A stretch of DNA of 32,086 bases from an uncultured Prevotellaceae bacterium (GTDB lineage Bacteria; Bacteroidota; Bacteroidia; Bacteroidales; Bacteroidaceae): assembly GCA_900320845.1 (NCBI GenBank), contig ONTS01000025.1, positions 1-32,086 on the forward strand, given 5' to 3'. How positions within the stretch are numbered: position 1 is the first letter of the stretch; each line of letters opens with the position of its first letter. Below, piece after piece: positions 7,421 to 15,111 of this stretch. A program made the position numbers and the translations under genes. The notes under the pieces were generated by a model, which saw nothing but the letters and a program-made list of their open reading frames with translations, had not been told where the DNA came from and ran no database searches.

Positions 7421-8977
7421 ATGAAAAAGATATGCATTCTTCTCGCCGCATTCACTGTTGGCTCTTCGCTCTACGCGCAGGAGACCTATGAGAATGCCAA
7501 ACTGATGAACAGCGACCTCAACGGTACTGCCAAATACGTGGGCATGGGCGGCGCTATGGACGCTCTGGGAGCCGACCTCTCTCTGATGAGCACCAACCCA
7601 GCCGGCATAGGATTGTTCAGACACTCCACAGCAGCATTGTCCTTCGGATTCGTAAGCCAGAATGGAGGAAATACCAATGCTGGAGGACATAAGACCAATA
7701 TGAGTTTTGACCAAGCGGGATTCGTGTACTCTTCACGCACACGTAGCAACTCCTTCCTCAATGTGGGATTCACCTATCGTAAAAGTAAAAACTTCAACTA
7801 CCTGCTCAACGCAGCTGGAGCACTGAACAACGCCTCGCAGAATAAACTCTCCTACCAGAAACTGCGCAACGGACTGCTGTACGACATCAGAACAGGCAAG
7901 CCAGATCTCGACCGTCCTTATGTTACATGCAACCAGCTTGATGCTGTATTTGTACAAAAACTCTTTACTGCAGCAGACGACGGCAATTACTATTACTATC
8001 CGGCAAATGAATACCTGCTCGACCGTTCACATGAAGGATACATCGGTGAGTACGATTTCAATATCAGCGGTAACATCAAAGACCGCGTGTACCTCGGTAT
8101 GACAGTAGGTATACACGATGTGAACTACCGTCACTACGGACTCTACACCGAATACTTTGATTCCAACCCCGAAAACATCGCCGGCCTTACCGTGTGCGAT
8201 GACCGCGAGATATCGGGTGTAGGTGTCGATATGAAGTTTGGTGTCATTGTTCGCCCTGTGGAAACATCACCTTTCCGCATGGGTATCTCGGTAGCAACAC
8301 CGATCTTCTATGACCTCACCACAAGCAACTACACAATCATCACAGATGGTGCTACCGATGTGCCGACTTATGAGACGTACGACTTCAAACTCAATACTCC
8401 TTGGAAGTTCAATTTCAGCCTAGGACACACCTTCGGCAAGTATGTTGCTGTGGGCGCAGGATGGGAAATAGCTGACTACAGCAATACTGACACACGCGTC
8501 AATGATGGAGGTGTGTACAACTGGTACTGGGATGAGTACGACGAGAGCAGCCACAGCGACGGAGAGATGAATCGCCACACCGAGAATACACTCAAGTGCG
8601 TCCACACTTTGAAGTTCGGTGTTGAGGTAAAACCTACCGACAACCTATCTCTTCGTGCAGGATACAACTACGTATCGCCCATGTATAAGAAGGATGGTTT
8701 CAAAGATGGTACTTTGGAATCGGAAGGCTCATACTATAGCTCTGCTACCGACTACACCAACTGGGAAAGCACCAACCGTTTCACCTGCGGCGTGGGATAC
8801 AATATTGGCAAGTTGAGTCTCGACCTGGCATACCAATACAGCACTACACAAGGTAAGTTCTCACCCTTCATGTCCTACTACGATAATGCCGATGCCATGG
8901 AAGATAACATTGCAGACGCTGTGACAGTGAAGAACAATCGCCATCAAGTGCTCCTCACTTTGGGATACCACTTCTGA
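7421..8977 (+). CDS. OmpP1/FadL/TodX-family outer-membrane beta-barrel transport protein
   Basis: The 518-residue protein has a signal peptide (MKKICILLAAFTVGSSLYAQ) and an early FadL-type motif, STNPAGIGL at about 57-65, whose Asn-Pro-Ala is characteristic of the hatch region. Many alternating hydrophobic strands follow, and the last strand ends HQVLLTLGYHF with a terminal Phe, as expected for BAM-dependent insertion. FadL proteins carry hydrophobic molecules such as long-chain fatty acids across the outer membrane. Bacteroidales members are often annotated as hemin receptors, but nothing here shows heme binding. It lies downstream of the aromatic-rich secreted protein, probably in one transcript. 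Confidence 0.88.
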   Translation: MKKICILLAAFTVGSSLYAQETYENAKLMNSDLNGTAKYVGMGGAMDALGADLSLMSTNPAGIGLFRHSTAALSFGFVSQNGGNTNAGGHKTNMSFDQAGFVYSSRTRSNSFLNVGFTYRKSKNFNYLLNAAGALNNASQNKLSYQKLRNGLLYDIRTGKPDLDRPYVTCNQLDAVFVQKLFTAADDGNYYYYPANEYLLDRSHEGYIGEYDFNISGNIKDRVYLGMTVGIHDVNYRHYGLYTEYFDSNPENIAGLTVCDDREISGVGVDMKFGVIVRPVETSPFRMGISVATPIFYDLTTSNYTIITDGATDVPTYETYDFKLNTPWKFNFSLGHTFGKYVAVGAGWEIADYSNTDTRVNDGGVYNWYWDEYDESSHSDGEMNRHTENTLKCVHTLKFGVEVKPTDNLSLRAGYNYVSPMYKKDGFKDGTLESEGSYYSSATDYTNWESTNRFTCGVGYNIGKLSLDLAYQYSTTQGKFSPFMSYYDNADAMEDNIADAVTVKNNRHQVLLTLGYHF

Positions 8978-9004
8978 TAATCAGAATACATCCTTAAGAC
9001 GAAA

Positions 9005-9017
9005 GCCCCGACGGGGC
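9005..9017. terminator. Short GC-rich palindromic hairpin
   Basis: GCCCC-GAC-GGGGC forms a compact 5-bp GC stem 28 bases after the barrel gene stop. On the minus strand it is followed by TTTCGTCTT. It could end transcription in either direction together with the hairpin at 9032. Confidence 0.5.
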
Positions 9018-9031
9018 GTAAGAAATAATAG

Positions 9032-9058
9032 CAGGGGTTGCGCATCAGCGCACCCCTG
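9032..9058. terminator. Strong hairpin, probable bidirectional terminator
   Basis: CAGGGGTTGCGC, loop ATCA, GCGCACCCCTG pairs over 11 bp with one bulged T. Reading rightward it is followed by TTGTCGTTGT; reading leftward by CTATTATTTCTTA. It sits where the rightward barrel transcript should end. Confidence 0.65.
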
Positions 9059-9352
9059 TTGTCGTTGTATGCTATAGGACAGCCCAGATGGGGAGGCGGG
9101 ATAGAGGTGGGGGAGAACACTCGCCTCCGAATATGAGAAAGAATGTAGAATCACCGCTTCATTATACACTCTTACCTGTCCACTTTTCTCTCAAGTTTCT
9201 ACCTCTTCGCTTCTTTAATCAAGGCACAAAAAATACGAGCATGTCTCACGACACACCCGTACCATACTTACTAAAACTAAATTAACCACTAAAAAAACTA
9301 TATTGTTTTTATTCGTTAATGCGATGTAATGAGCCTTTTTTAGGTTTTCCAG

Positions 9353-9387
9353 GCACAAAGGTAACAATGCAGCCGTGAATATGCAAA
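9353..9387 (-). promoter_or_regulatory. Orphan Bacteroidales-type promoter, leftward
   Basis: On the minus strand TTTG is followed after 20 bases by TACCTTTG, which fits TTTG-N19-21-TAnnTTTG. No convincing open reading frame begins downstream before the hairpins at 9058-9005; the longest ATG frame found by reading is 16 codons. Confidence 0.5.
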
Positions 9388-9576
9388 CATTATATCGTAT
9401 TTTTTTTACAAGTAGGCCAATCCTCACACATGTTACAGATGATAATGGATGATGTGGACAGGCAGCTGGTGCAGGTTGTTCATACTGTTCAAGCATCCTG
9501 CTTAATAGGCAATTTGGCTTGGAGGAAAGTATGAACTTTTGTGATGTGCTTAATGCAAAAAGACTGAAGACAAGAG

Positions 9577-9597
9577 GCGGAATAAGTAATTTCCCGC
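9577..9597 (-). terminator. Weak hairpin after the glutathione peroxidase gene
   Basis: On the minus strand GCGGGA and TCCGC can pair about 35 bases after the stop at 9631, followed by a CTCTTGTCTTC pyrimidine stretch. The stem is short, so this is a tentative terminator. Confidence 0.3.
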
Positions 9598-9630
9598 TCT
9601 TACCTCGGTTACTTTTAATGCTTTATTATC

Positions 9631-10242
9631 TTATTTTTTGATAGCTTTTACGATAGCCTCTTCTACGCTCTTCATACTTTGCGTCGGCTCGAAGCGTGCG
9701 ATGACTTTGCCTTTCCTGTCGACGAGGAACTTGGTGAAGTTCCATTTTATGTCGCTCTTTTTGTCGTAGTCGGCATCTTGTCGACGCAACATGTTGTCCA
9801 TCCTCTGTCCGAGTTTGTCGCTAAGGTCGAAGCCGCAGAACGGTTGTTTTGCCTTGAGGTAGGTGAAGAGTGGGGCAGCGGCATCGCCATTGACATCAAT
9901 CTTCTCGAACAGCGGAAAGCGTGTGGCGTACTCACCAGTGCAAAACTCACGTATCTGGCTCATGCTGCCCGGTGCCTGCTGACCAAACTGGTTGCAAGGG
10001 AAGTCGAGAATTTCAAGTCCCTGGGCGTGATACTTTTCGTATAACTGCTCAAGTTGCTCATATTGTGGTGTGAATCCGCAGTGTGTGGCTGTGTTCACGA
10101 TGAGCATGACGCTGCCTCTGTACTTGGCGAGTGATACAGCCTTGCCGTTCTCATCGTTGACGGTGAAACGATAAACGTTGCGCTGGGCATGGAGGGTAAG
10201 GGTGCAGAGTGTTAGGAGAGTGGTCAGAAGAATGTTTTTCAT
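9631..10242 (-). CDS. Secreted glutathione peroxidase-family thiol peroxidase
   Basis: The 203-residue protein has a signal peptide ending near LHAQ at 17-20, so it probably works in the periplasm. The peroxidatic residue is Cys55 in NTATHCGFTPQY (Cys in place of selenocysteine). Q89 from FPCNQFGQQ and W167-N168 from KWNFTKF complete the usual tetrad. Cys101 in EFCTGEYATRFPLF is placed like the resolving cysteine of thioredoxin-dependent members, so thioredoxin-like reductants are more likely than glutathione. The start at 10242 was chosen because it begins the signal peptide; the frame is open further upstream without similarity. It is 189 bases downstream of lpd on the same strand and may have its own promoter. 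Confidence 0.93.
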   Translation of the reverse strand: MKNILLTTLLTLCTLTLHAQRNVYRFTVNDENGKAVSLAKYRGSVMLIVNTATHCGFTPQYEQLEQLYEKYHAQGLEILDFPCNQFGQQAPGSMSQIREFCTGEYATRFPLFEKIDVNGDAAAPLFTYLKAKQPFCGFDLSDKLGQRMDNMLRRQDADYDKKSDIKWNFTKFLVDRKGKVIARFEPTQSMKSVEEAIVKAIKK

Positions 10243-10286
10243 GATGATGGGTAATGATAGTTTGTTGATGAGGAAAAAGAAGATGA

Positions 10287-10340
10287 CGGGCAGTGGTGTC
10301 GTCGATATCAATATAAATAATACGATAACCTGTCTGCCCG
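10287..10340. repeat. Inverted repeat between lpd and the peroxidase gene
   Basis: CGGGCAG at 10287-10293 is complementary to CTGCCCG at 10334-10340, with an AT-rich 40-base interior. It could act as a loose terminator for the gcv operon or as a binding site; neither is shown. Confidence 0.35.
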
Positions 10341-10349
10341 CCACCCTTA

Positions 10350-10409
10350 CTATGCTTGTCAACTCGTTTGTCTATGCTTGTGCAGCAAAACGCATTAACT
10401 CGCTCGTTT
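10350..10409. repeat. Tandem degenerate direct repeats
   Basis: CTATGCTTGT occurs at 10350-10359 and 10372-10381. Each is followed by an AACTCG-containing block: AACTCGTTT at 10361-10369 and AACTCGCTCGTTT at 10397-10409. The array lies immediately beyond the end of the gcv operon. Confidence 0.55.
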
Positions 10410-10431
10410 AAGCTTGCTTTACCATAACGCG

Positions 10432-11769
10432 TTAAAACTGTTCAGCCACTTCCTGCAGCATCTCCCCGATGGTGGGATGTGTGTGAACGGCGTCTGCAAG
10501 CTGATGAATGTTAACATCGGCAGCCATGAGTGTGCTTATTTCCTGCACCAAGTCGGCGGCATGAGCTCCGTAGATATGACATCCTAGGATGCGACCATCG
10601 TTGTCGGCGAGGATTTTTACCATACCGTCGGCTTCGTTCATGGCAAGAGCCTTGCCGTTGGCACGGTAGTATCCTTTCTTGCAGGTGTAGGCGAGCTCCT
10701 GAGTCTTGCACTGTTCCTCTGTCAAGCCCACGCATCCGGCTTCGGGAATGGTAAAGATGGCTGACGGAATGACGTCAAGACGAATGTCGTCGTTCTTGCC
10801 GAGGATGTGGTTGATGGCCTTGAGACCTTGGAAGGTAGCTGCATGTGCGAGCATCATGCGGGCATTGACATCGCCAATGGCATATATGCCGTCGACATTG
10901 GTCTGCATGTTGTCGTTGACGGTGATGCCTACGCGTGATGTCTCTACACCGCAAGCTTCAAGATTGAGGCCTTCGATGTTGGCTTTGCGGCCCGTTGCCA
11001 CCAGCACAACATCGGCTTCCACCTGTTCTTCCTTTCCTTTGCGCTCAAAGATGACGGCATCTTTGGTGATGGCTTTCACACCAGCTTGCATGCAGAACTG
11101 CACACCTTGCTTGCCGAGTGACTGACGCAGACGCTTGGCGATGTCGCTGTCGAGGGCGGGAAGACATTCCTTAAGGAACTCAACTACAGTGACCTGACTG
11201 CCAAGGGAGTTGAATACCGATGCGAACTCCATACCGATGACGCCTGCCCCGATGATGCAAAGCCGTTGCGGGATGTAGTCGATGTCGAGCATTTCCGTTG
11301 AGGTGAGCACGTGCGGCAGGTCGATACCTTCGACGGGGATAAGCTTAGCGCCAGAACCTGTGGCGATGATGATGTTGTCAGCGGTGTATTGTTCGCTGGC
11401 AACCTCTACCACCTTCTTATCAACGAAGGTGGCCTCGCCGCGTACCAATGTTATGCCAGGAGTGGAAAGGAGTGTCTCTACACCGCTGCGCAGGGTCTGC
11501 ACAACTTGGTTCTTGCGCTCCATCATCTTACTGAAGTTGACGGTGAAACTGAGGTTCTCGATACCGTAAACCTCTGCCTCTTTGAGTGTGTGCATCACTT
11601 CGGCGTTCTTGACGAGGGTCTTGGTGGGTATGCATCCACAGTTTAGGCATGTGCCGCCAGCATGTTGCCGCTCGATGATGGTTACCGTCAGTCCGTTGGT
11701 GGCTGCATGGTGAGCAGCGCGGTATCCACCGGGGCCGCTTCCTATGATGATGATATCAGTTTTCTCCAT
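10432..11769 (-). CDS. lpdA: Dihydrolipoyl dehydrogenase (L-protein of glycine cleavage)
   Basis: The 445-residue flavoprotein reoxidises the dihydrolipoyl arm of GcvH with NAD+. Visible are the FAD loop IIIGSGPGGYRAA, the redox disulfide in GGTCLNCGCIPTK (Cys41 and Cys46, with an extra Cys44 between), a second dinucleotide loop IIGAGVIGMEF, the second FAD segment GIYAIGDVNA, and the C-terminal HTHPTIGEM with the catalytic His. An upstream in-frame TTG at 11781 would add four residues, but the ATG at 11769 was chosen. This ATG overlaps the end of gcvPB by 14 bases, suggesting translational coupling and a role dedicated to glycine cleavage, although such enzymes can also serve 2-oxoacid dehydrogenases. 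Confidence 0.95.
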   Translation of the reverse strand: MEKTDIIIIGSGPGGYRAAHHAATNGLTVTIIERQHAGGTCLNCGCIPTKTLVKNAEVMHTLKEAEVYGIENLSFTVNFSKMMERKNQVVQTLRSGVETLLSTPGITLVRGEATFVDKKVVEVASEQYTADNIIIATGSGAKLIPVEGIDLPHVLTSTEMLDIDYIPQRLCIIGAGVIGMEFASVFNSLGSQVTVVEFLKECLPALDSDIAKRLRQSLGKQGVQFCMQAGVKAITKDAVIFERKGKEEQVEADVVLVATGRKANIEGLNLEACGVETSRVGITVNDNMQTNVDGIYAIGDVNARMMLAHAATFQGLKAINHILGKNDDIRLDVIPSAIFTIPEAGCVGLTEEQCKTQELAYTCKKGYYRANGKALAMNEADGMVKILADNDGRILGCHIYGAHAADLVQEISTLMAADVNIHQLADAVHTHPTIGEMLQEVAEQF

Positions 11770-13231
11770 CTTGGTTTGCAAATTGAGTGTAGGTGAGAAT
11801 GGGATTCTTGGCTGCCAGTACGTCGTCTACGCGTCCAATGGGAGTGTTGTGCGGTGCTTCCTTGACGATGTCGGGAGTCTCGCGTGCTTCCTTGGCGATG
11901 ATGTGCATCACATTAATGAAGCTGTCGAGAGTATCAATAGACTCGTTCTCGGTGGGTTCCACCATCAATGCCTCATGGAAGAGGAGGGGGAAGTAAATGG
12001 TGGGAGCGTGGAAGCCGTAGTCGAGAAGACGCTTGGCAACGTCCATGGTGGTAACACCTGTGCTCTTGTCCTTCAGTCCGTCGAAAACAAACTCGTGTTT
12101 ACATACAACGTCGATGGGAAGTTCGAAGTCGTCTTTCAGAGACTCCTTTATGTAGTTGGCATTGAGCGTTGCAAGGGGACCAACCATCTTGATATTCTCC
12201 TTACCGAGGGTGAGGATGTAGGCATAGGCACGCAACATTACGGCGAAGTTACCGAAGAAAGCACCTACAGAGTGACCTTCGTTGAGTCCTTCCACTTCGA
12301 AGCGGTCGCCTTTCTTTACGATGCGGGGAGTGGGAAGGAATTCCTCCAATCCCTGTCTGACGCCAACTGGGCCGCTGCCAGGGCCGCCTCCACCATGAGG
12401 GGTAGAGAATGTCTTGTGCAGGTTGATGTGCATAACGTCAAATCCCATGTCGCCAGGACGGCTAACACCCAGCAGTGGGTTGAAGTTGGCTCCGTCGTAG
12501 TACATCAATCCGCCACACTCGTGGATGATTTTTTCAATTTCAGGTATCTGTTGTTCGAAGAGTCCGAGAGTATTGGGGTTGGTCATCATCATGGCGGCGA
12601 TGTTTTCGCCTTCCGTCTGCAGTAGGGTCTTGAGGTCGTCGACGTCAACGAGACCATCCTTGGTGCTCTTCACCTCGAGGATGTCGAGTCCGCAGACAGC
12701 AGCCGATGCTGGATTGGTACCGTGAGCGGAGTCGGGCACGATGACCTTGGTGCGCTTGCTGTCACCACGTTTCTCATGATAGGAACGAATGATCATCAAG
12801 CCTGTGAGCTCGCCGTGAGCACCTGCAAAGGGATTGAGCGTGAACTCCCTGAGACCAGAGAGCTCGGAGAGCATGCGCTGCAAGTTGTAGTACAGCTCGA
12901 GGGCTCCCTGACAGGTGTTGGTGTCCTGCATGGGGTGGAGTTGTGAGAATTGTGGCAGAGCTGCCATTTCCTCATTGATGATGGGGTTGTACTTCATGGT
13001 GCAGCTACCGAGCGGGTAGAAGCCGTTGTTGACACCGAAGTTGTTCTGACTGTGGTTGGTGTAGTGTCTAACTACAGTGAGTTCGTCGCATTCGGGCAGC
13101 TGGGCATCTTCCTCTCTGCGCATGGCAGCAGGCAGATCTGTGTGCGGCACCTCTTGCTGTGGCAAAGAATAGGCTTGTCTGCCAGGATGGGTGTATTCGA
13201 AAATAAGATTGCCGTATAATTTGTTGTTCAT
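11756..13231 (-). CDS. gcvPB: Glycine dehydrogenase (decarboxylating) subunit 2
   Basis: The 491-residue protein is the C-terminal half of the P-protein as a separate subunit. It holds the PLP-binding lysine K273 in HINLHKTFSTPHGGGGPGSGPVG, along with LGSCTMKYNP (74-83), NPFAGAHGE (133-141) and PDSAHGTNPASA (167-177). With GcvPA it decarboxylates glycine and passes the aminomethyl group to the lipoyl arm of GcvH. It begins 12 bases after the gcvPA stop and overlaps lpd at its end. The length matches split P-protein systems such as Bacillus or Thermotoga, not the ~950-residue single chain. Confidence 0.97.
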   Translation of the reverse strand: MNNKLYGNLIFEYTHPGRQAYSLPQQEVPHTDLPAAMRREEDAQLPECDELTVVRHYTNHSQNNFGVNNGFYPLGSCTMKYNPIINEEMAALPQFSQLHPMQDTNTCQGALELYYNLQRMLSELSGLREFTLNPFAGAHGELTGLMIIRSYHEKRGDSKRTKVIVPDSAHGTNPASAAVCGLDILEVKSTKDGLVDVDDLKTLLQTEGENIAAMMMTNPNTLGLFEQQIPEIEKIIHECGGLMYYDGANFNPLLGVSRPGDMGFDVMHINLHKTFSTPHGGGGPGSGPVGVRQGLEEFLPTPRIVKKGDRFEVEGLNEGHSVGAFFGNFAVMLRAYAYILTLGKENIKMVGPLATLNANYIKESLKDDFELPIDVVCKHEFVFDGLKDKSTGVTTMDVAKRLLDYGFHAPTIYFPLLFHEALMVEPTENESIDTLDSFINVMHIIAKEARETPDIVKEAPHNTPIGRVDDVLAAKNPILTYTQFANQDGEN

Positions 13232-13243
13232 GGTATGTGTCGT

Positions 13244-14569
13244 TTATTGAAAGTTCTTTATGAGGCTTACGAGCTTGTCCATTTCCTCTTTTGTTCTCTT
13301 TTCCGTCACAGCGAACATGATGGTGCTTTCGCCCATTTTTATTCCGCCCATGATGCCGTTGTCAGTGAGGTATTGCTGCAACTTGTTTACGTTGCCGTTG
13401 AAGTTGAGGCAGAACTCGTTGAAGAATGGTTGTGTATGTGTGGCAGTGAAGCGTCCTGTGGCTATGAGCTGCTGTTGGAGGTAGTGTGCTCCGTCGAACG
13501 ACATCTGTGCAGCCTGCTTGAGTCCTTCCTTGCCCATGAGGCTCAGGTAGATGGTCACCCACAGTGCCATGAGGCTCTGGTTGGAGCAGATGTTGGATGT
13601 GGCTTTCTGTCTTCTGATGTGCTGTTCGCGTGCTTGCAGAGTGAGTACGAAAGCGCGGTTGCCACGGTTGTCCTGTGTGGCACCGACGATACGACCTGGC
13701 ATCTTGCGCATCAGCTTCTCAGTGACACACATATAACCTACGTACGGGCCACCGAAGGAGAGAGGAATGCCCAATGACTGTGAGTCACCTACGGCTACAT
13801 CGGCACCCCACTCTCTTGGAGTCTTCAGCAATGCCAGGTCGGCAATGATGCTGTTGATGATGAAGAGTGCCTTATTGTCGTGGCAAGCGTCGGCAAAGCC
13901 ACTGAAGTCTTCGATGTTACCGTACTTGTTGGGTTGCTGCACGATGACTCCAGCCACGCCACCAGCCTGCATCTGTAGCATGAGGTCAGCCTTGGATGTG
14001 GATCCATTGTCTTCAGCAATGGTCTTGATGTTGAAGCCGTGGAAGTGTGCATAGGTGTCTACCACTTTGCGTACTTTGTCATCAACAGTTGATGACATCA
14101 GTACGGTGTCGGCTTTCTTGGCATTATGCAGTGCCATGATGGCTGCTTCGGCTGTAGCTGTGGCTCCATCGTACATTGATGCGTTGGAGATGTCCATGCC
14201 TGTGAGCATTGCCATCATTGATTGGTACTCAAAAATGTAGTGAAGGGTGCCCTGTGATATTTCAGCCTGGTATGGAGTGTAGCTTGTCAGGAACTCAGAG
14301 CGCTGCACAAGGTTAGGAATTGCAGAGGGAGTGTAGTGGTCATAGGCTCCAGCGCCGGCGAATACTGTCAGGGTCTTGTTCTTATTGCCCAGACTTTCGA
14401 AGTGTTTGCGGAGCTCTATCTCGCTCATGGCAGAAGGAATGTTGTATTCCTTATTATATATTAGGTCTGAGGGAATCTCTTTGAAGAGCTGCTGCATGTC
14501 GGTGACGCCTGCAGTGAGCAACATCTTTTCGAGATCCTCTGCGGTGTGTGGGAAGAATTTGTAATTCAT
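13244..14569 (-). CDS. gcvPA: Glycine dehydrogenase (decarboxylating) subunit 1
   Basis: The 441-residue protein is the N-terminal half of the P-protein in the two-subunit arrangement. Recognisable segments are FFPHTAEDLEKML at the start, GAGAYDHYTPSAI, FLTSYTPYQAEISQGTLHYIFEYQSMMAMLTGMD and NASMYDGATATAEA. It lacks the PLP lysine, which lies on GcvPB, as expected. The gene stops 12 bases before gcvPB. A 107-base gap with a strong hairpin separates it from gcvH upstream. Confidence 0.97.
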   Translation of the reverse strand: MNYKFFPHTAEDLEKMLLTAGVTDMQQLFKEIPSDLIYNKEYNIPSAMSEIELRKHFESLGNKNKTLTVFAGAGAYDHYTPSAIPNLVQRSEFLTSYTPYQAEISQGTLHYIFEYQSMMAMLTGMDISNASMYDGATATAEAAIMALHNAKKADTVLMSSTVDDKVRKVVDTYAHFHGFNIKTIAEDNGSTSKADLMLQMQAGGVAGVIVQQPNKYGNIEDFSGFADACHDNKALFIINSIIADLALLKTPREWGADVAVGDSQSLGIPLSFGGPYVGYMCVTEKLMRKMPGRIVGATQDNRGNRAFVLTLQAREQHIRRQKATSNICSNQSLMALWVTIYLSLMGKEGLKQAAQMSFDGAHYLQQQLIATGRFTATHTQPFFNEFCLNFNGNVNKLQQYLTDNGIMGGIKMGESTIMFAVTEKRTKEEMDKLVSLIKNFQ

Positions 14570-14599
14570 CGTCTGATAGGGGAATATAGATTTTTGTAG

Positions 14600-14653
14600 A
14601 AAGGGAAAGCCCTCCTATATATTATTATATATATGGTGTCGGACTTTCCCTTT
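14600..14653 (-). other. Stem-loop between gcvH and gcvPA
   Basis: AAAGGGAAAG at 14600-14609 is perfectly complementary to CTTTCCCTTT at 14644-14653, with two more pairs after one mismatch. The loop is AT-rich and contains its own TATATA-type self-complementarity. It lies within the gcv operon transcript after the gcvH stop (14677) and before the gcvPA ATG (14569). There is no strong T-run on the coding strand, so processing or differential mRNA stability fits better than full termination. Confidence 0.7.
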
Positions 14654-14676
14654 ACTATTGTTCGATAGGATGTTGA

Positions 14677-15060
14677 TTAGTTTTTCTCGCAGAATGCTTC
14701 GTAAGCTATAGCATCCATGAGATTGTCCAGTTCGCTCATGTCTGCAAGCTTCACCTTGATAATCCAGTTAGCGAAAGCATCTTGGTTGATAAGTTCGGGC
14801 TGGTCTTCGAGGGCGCTGTTGACTTCAACCACAGTTCCGCTTACGGGTGAGATGAGGTCGCTGGCAGCCTTGACGCTTTCAACAGCACCAAAGTCTTCTT
14901 CAGCTGTTACGTCGTCATCCTCTTCGGGCATGTCAACATAGACGATGTTGCCGAGAGCGTGCTGTGCAAAGTCGGTGATACCAATGTATGCGAATTCGCC
15001 TTCTACTTTTACATACTCGTGTGACTCAGAATAGTAGAGTCCTTCAATAACTTTTGCCAT
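14677..15060 (-). CDS. gcvH: Glycine cleavage system H protein
   Basis: The 127-residue protein is the usual size. The lipoylated lysine is K64 in ESVKAASDLISPVSG, and the flanking acidic strand (VDMPEEDDDVTAEEDFGAVESVK) is typical. The protein carries the aminomethyl intermediate between P, T and L proteins. It starts 51 bases after the gcvT stop. The neighbouring lipoate ligase is the likely enzyme that charges it. Confidence 0.98.
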   Translation of the reverse strand: MAKVIEGLYYSESHEYVKVEGEFAYIGITDFAQHALGNIVYVDMPEEDDDVTAEEDFGAVESVKAASDLISPVSGTVVEVNSALEDQPELINQDAFANWIIKVKLADMSELDNLMDAIAYEAFCEKN

Positions 15061-15111
15061 AATGTAATGCTTAAATGATTTTAGTATCTTTGTTTTTGAT
15101 GTTTTAATTGT

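Larger units (their letters stand above)
8978..9630. other. 653-bp gene-poor region
   Basis: The region lies between the convergent barrel gene and the glutathione peroxidase. It contains two strong hairpins near the left end (9005-9017 and 9032-9058), a leftward promoter-like pair at 9353-9387 and a weak hairpin at 9577-9597. The open frames on both strands are short, lack recognisable domains and do not begin downstream of the promoter-like site. Confidence 0.6.

Noticed and set aside
9215-9496. A 93-codon leftward frame in the gene-poor region
   Set aside because: Its start lies upstream of the only promoter-like site and the protein has no recognisable features.
11744-12625. A 293-codon rightward frame antisense to gcvPB
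   Set aside because: The sense strand encodes a strongly conserved P-protein subunit with its PLP lysine; the antisense frame has no matching features.
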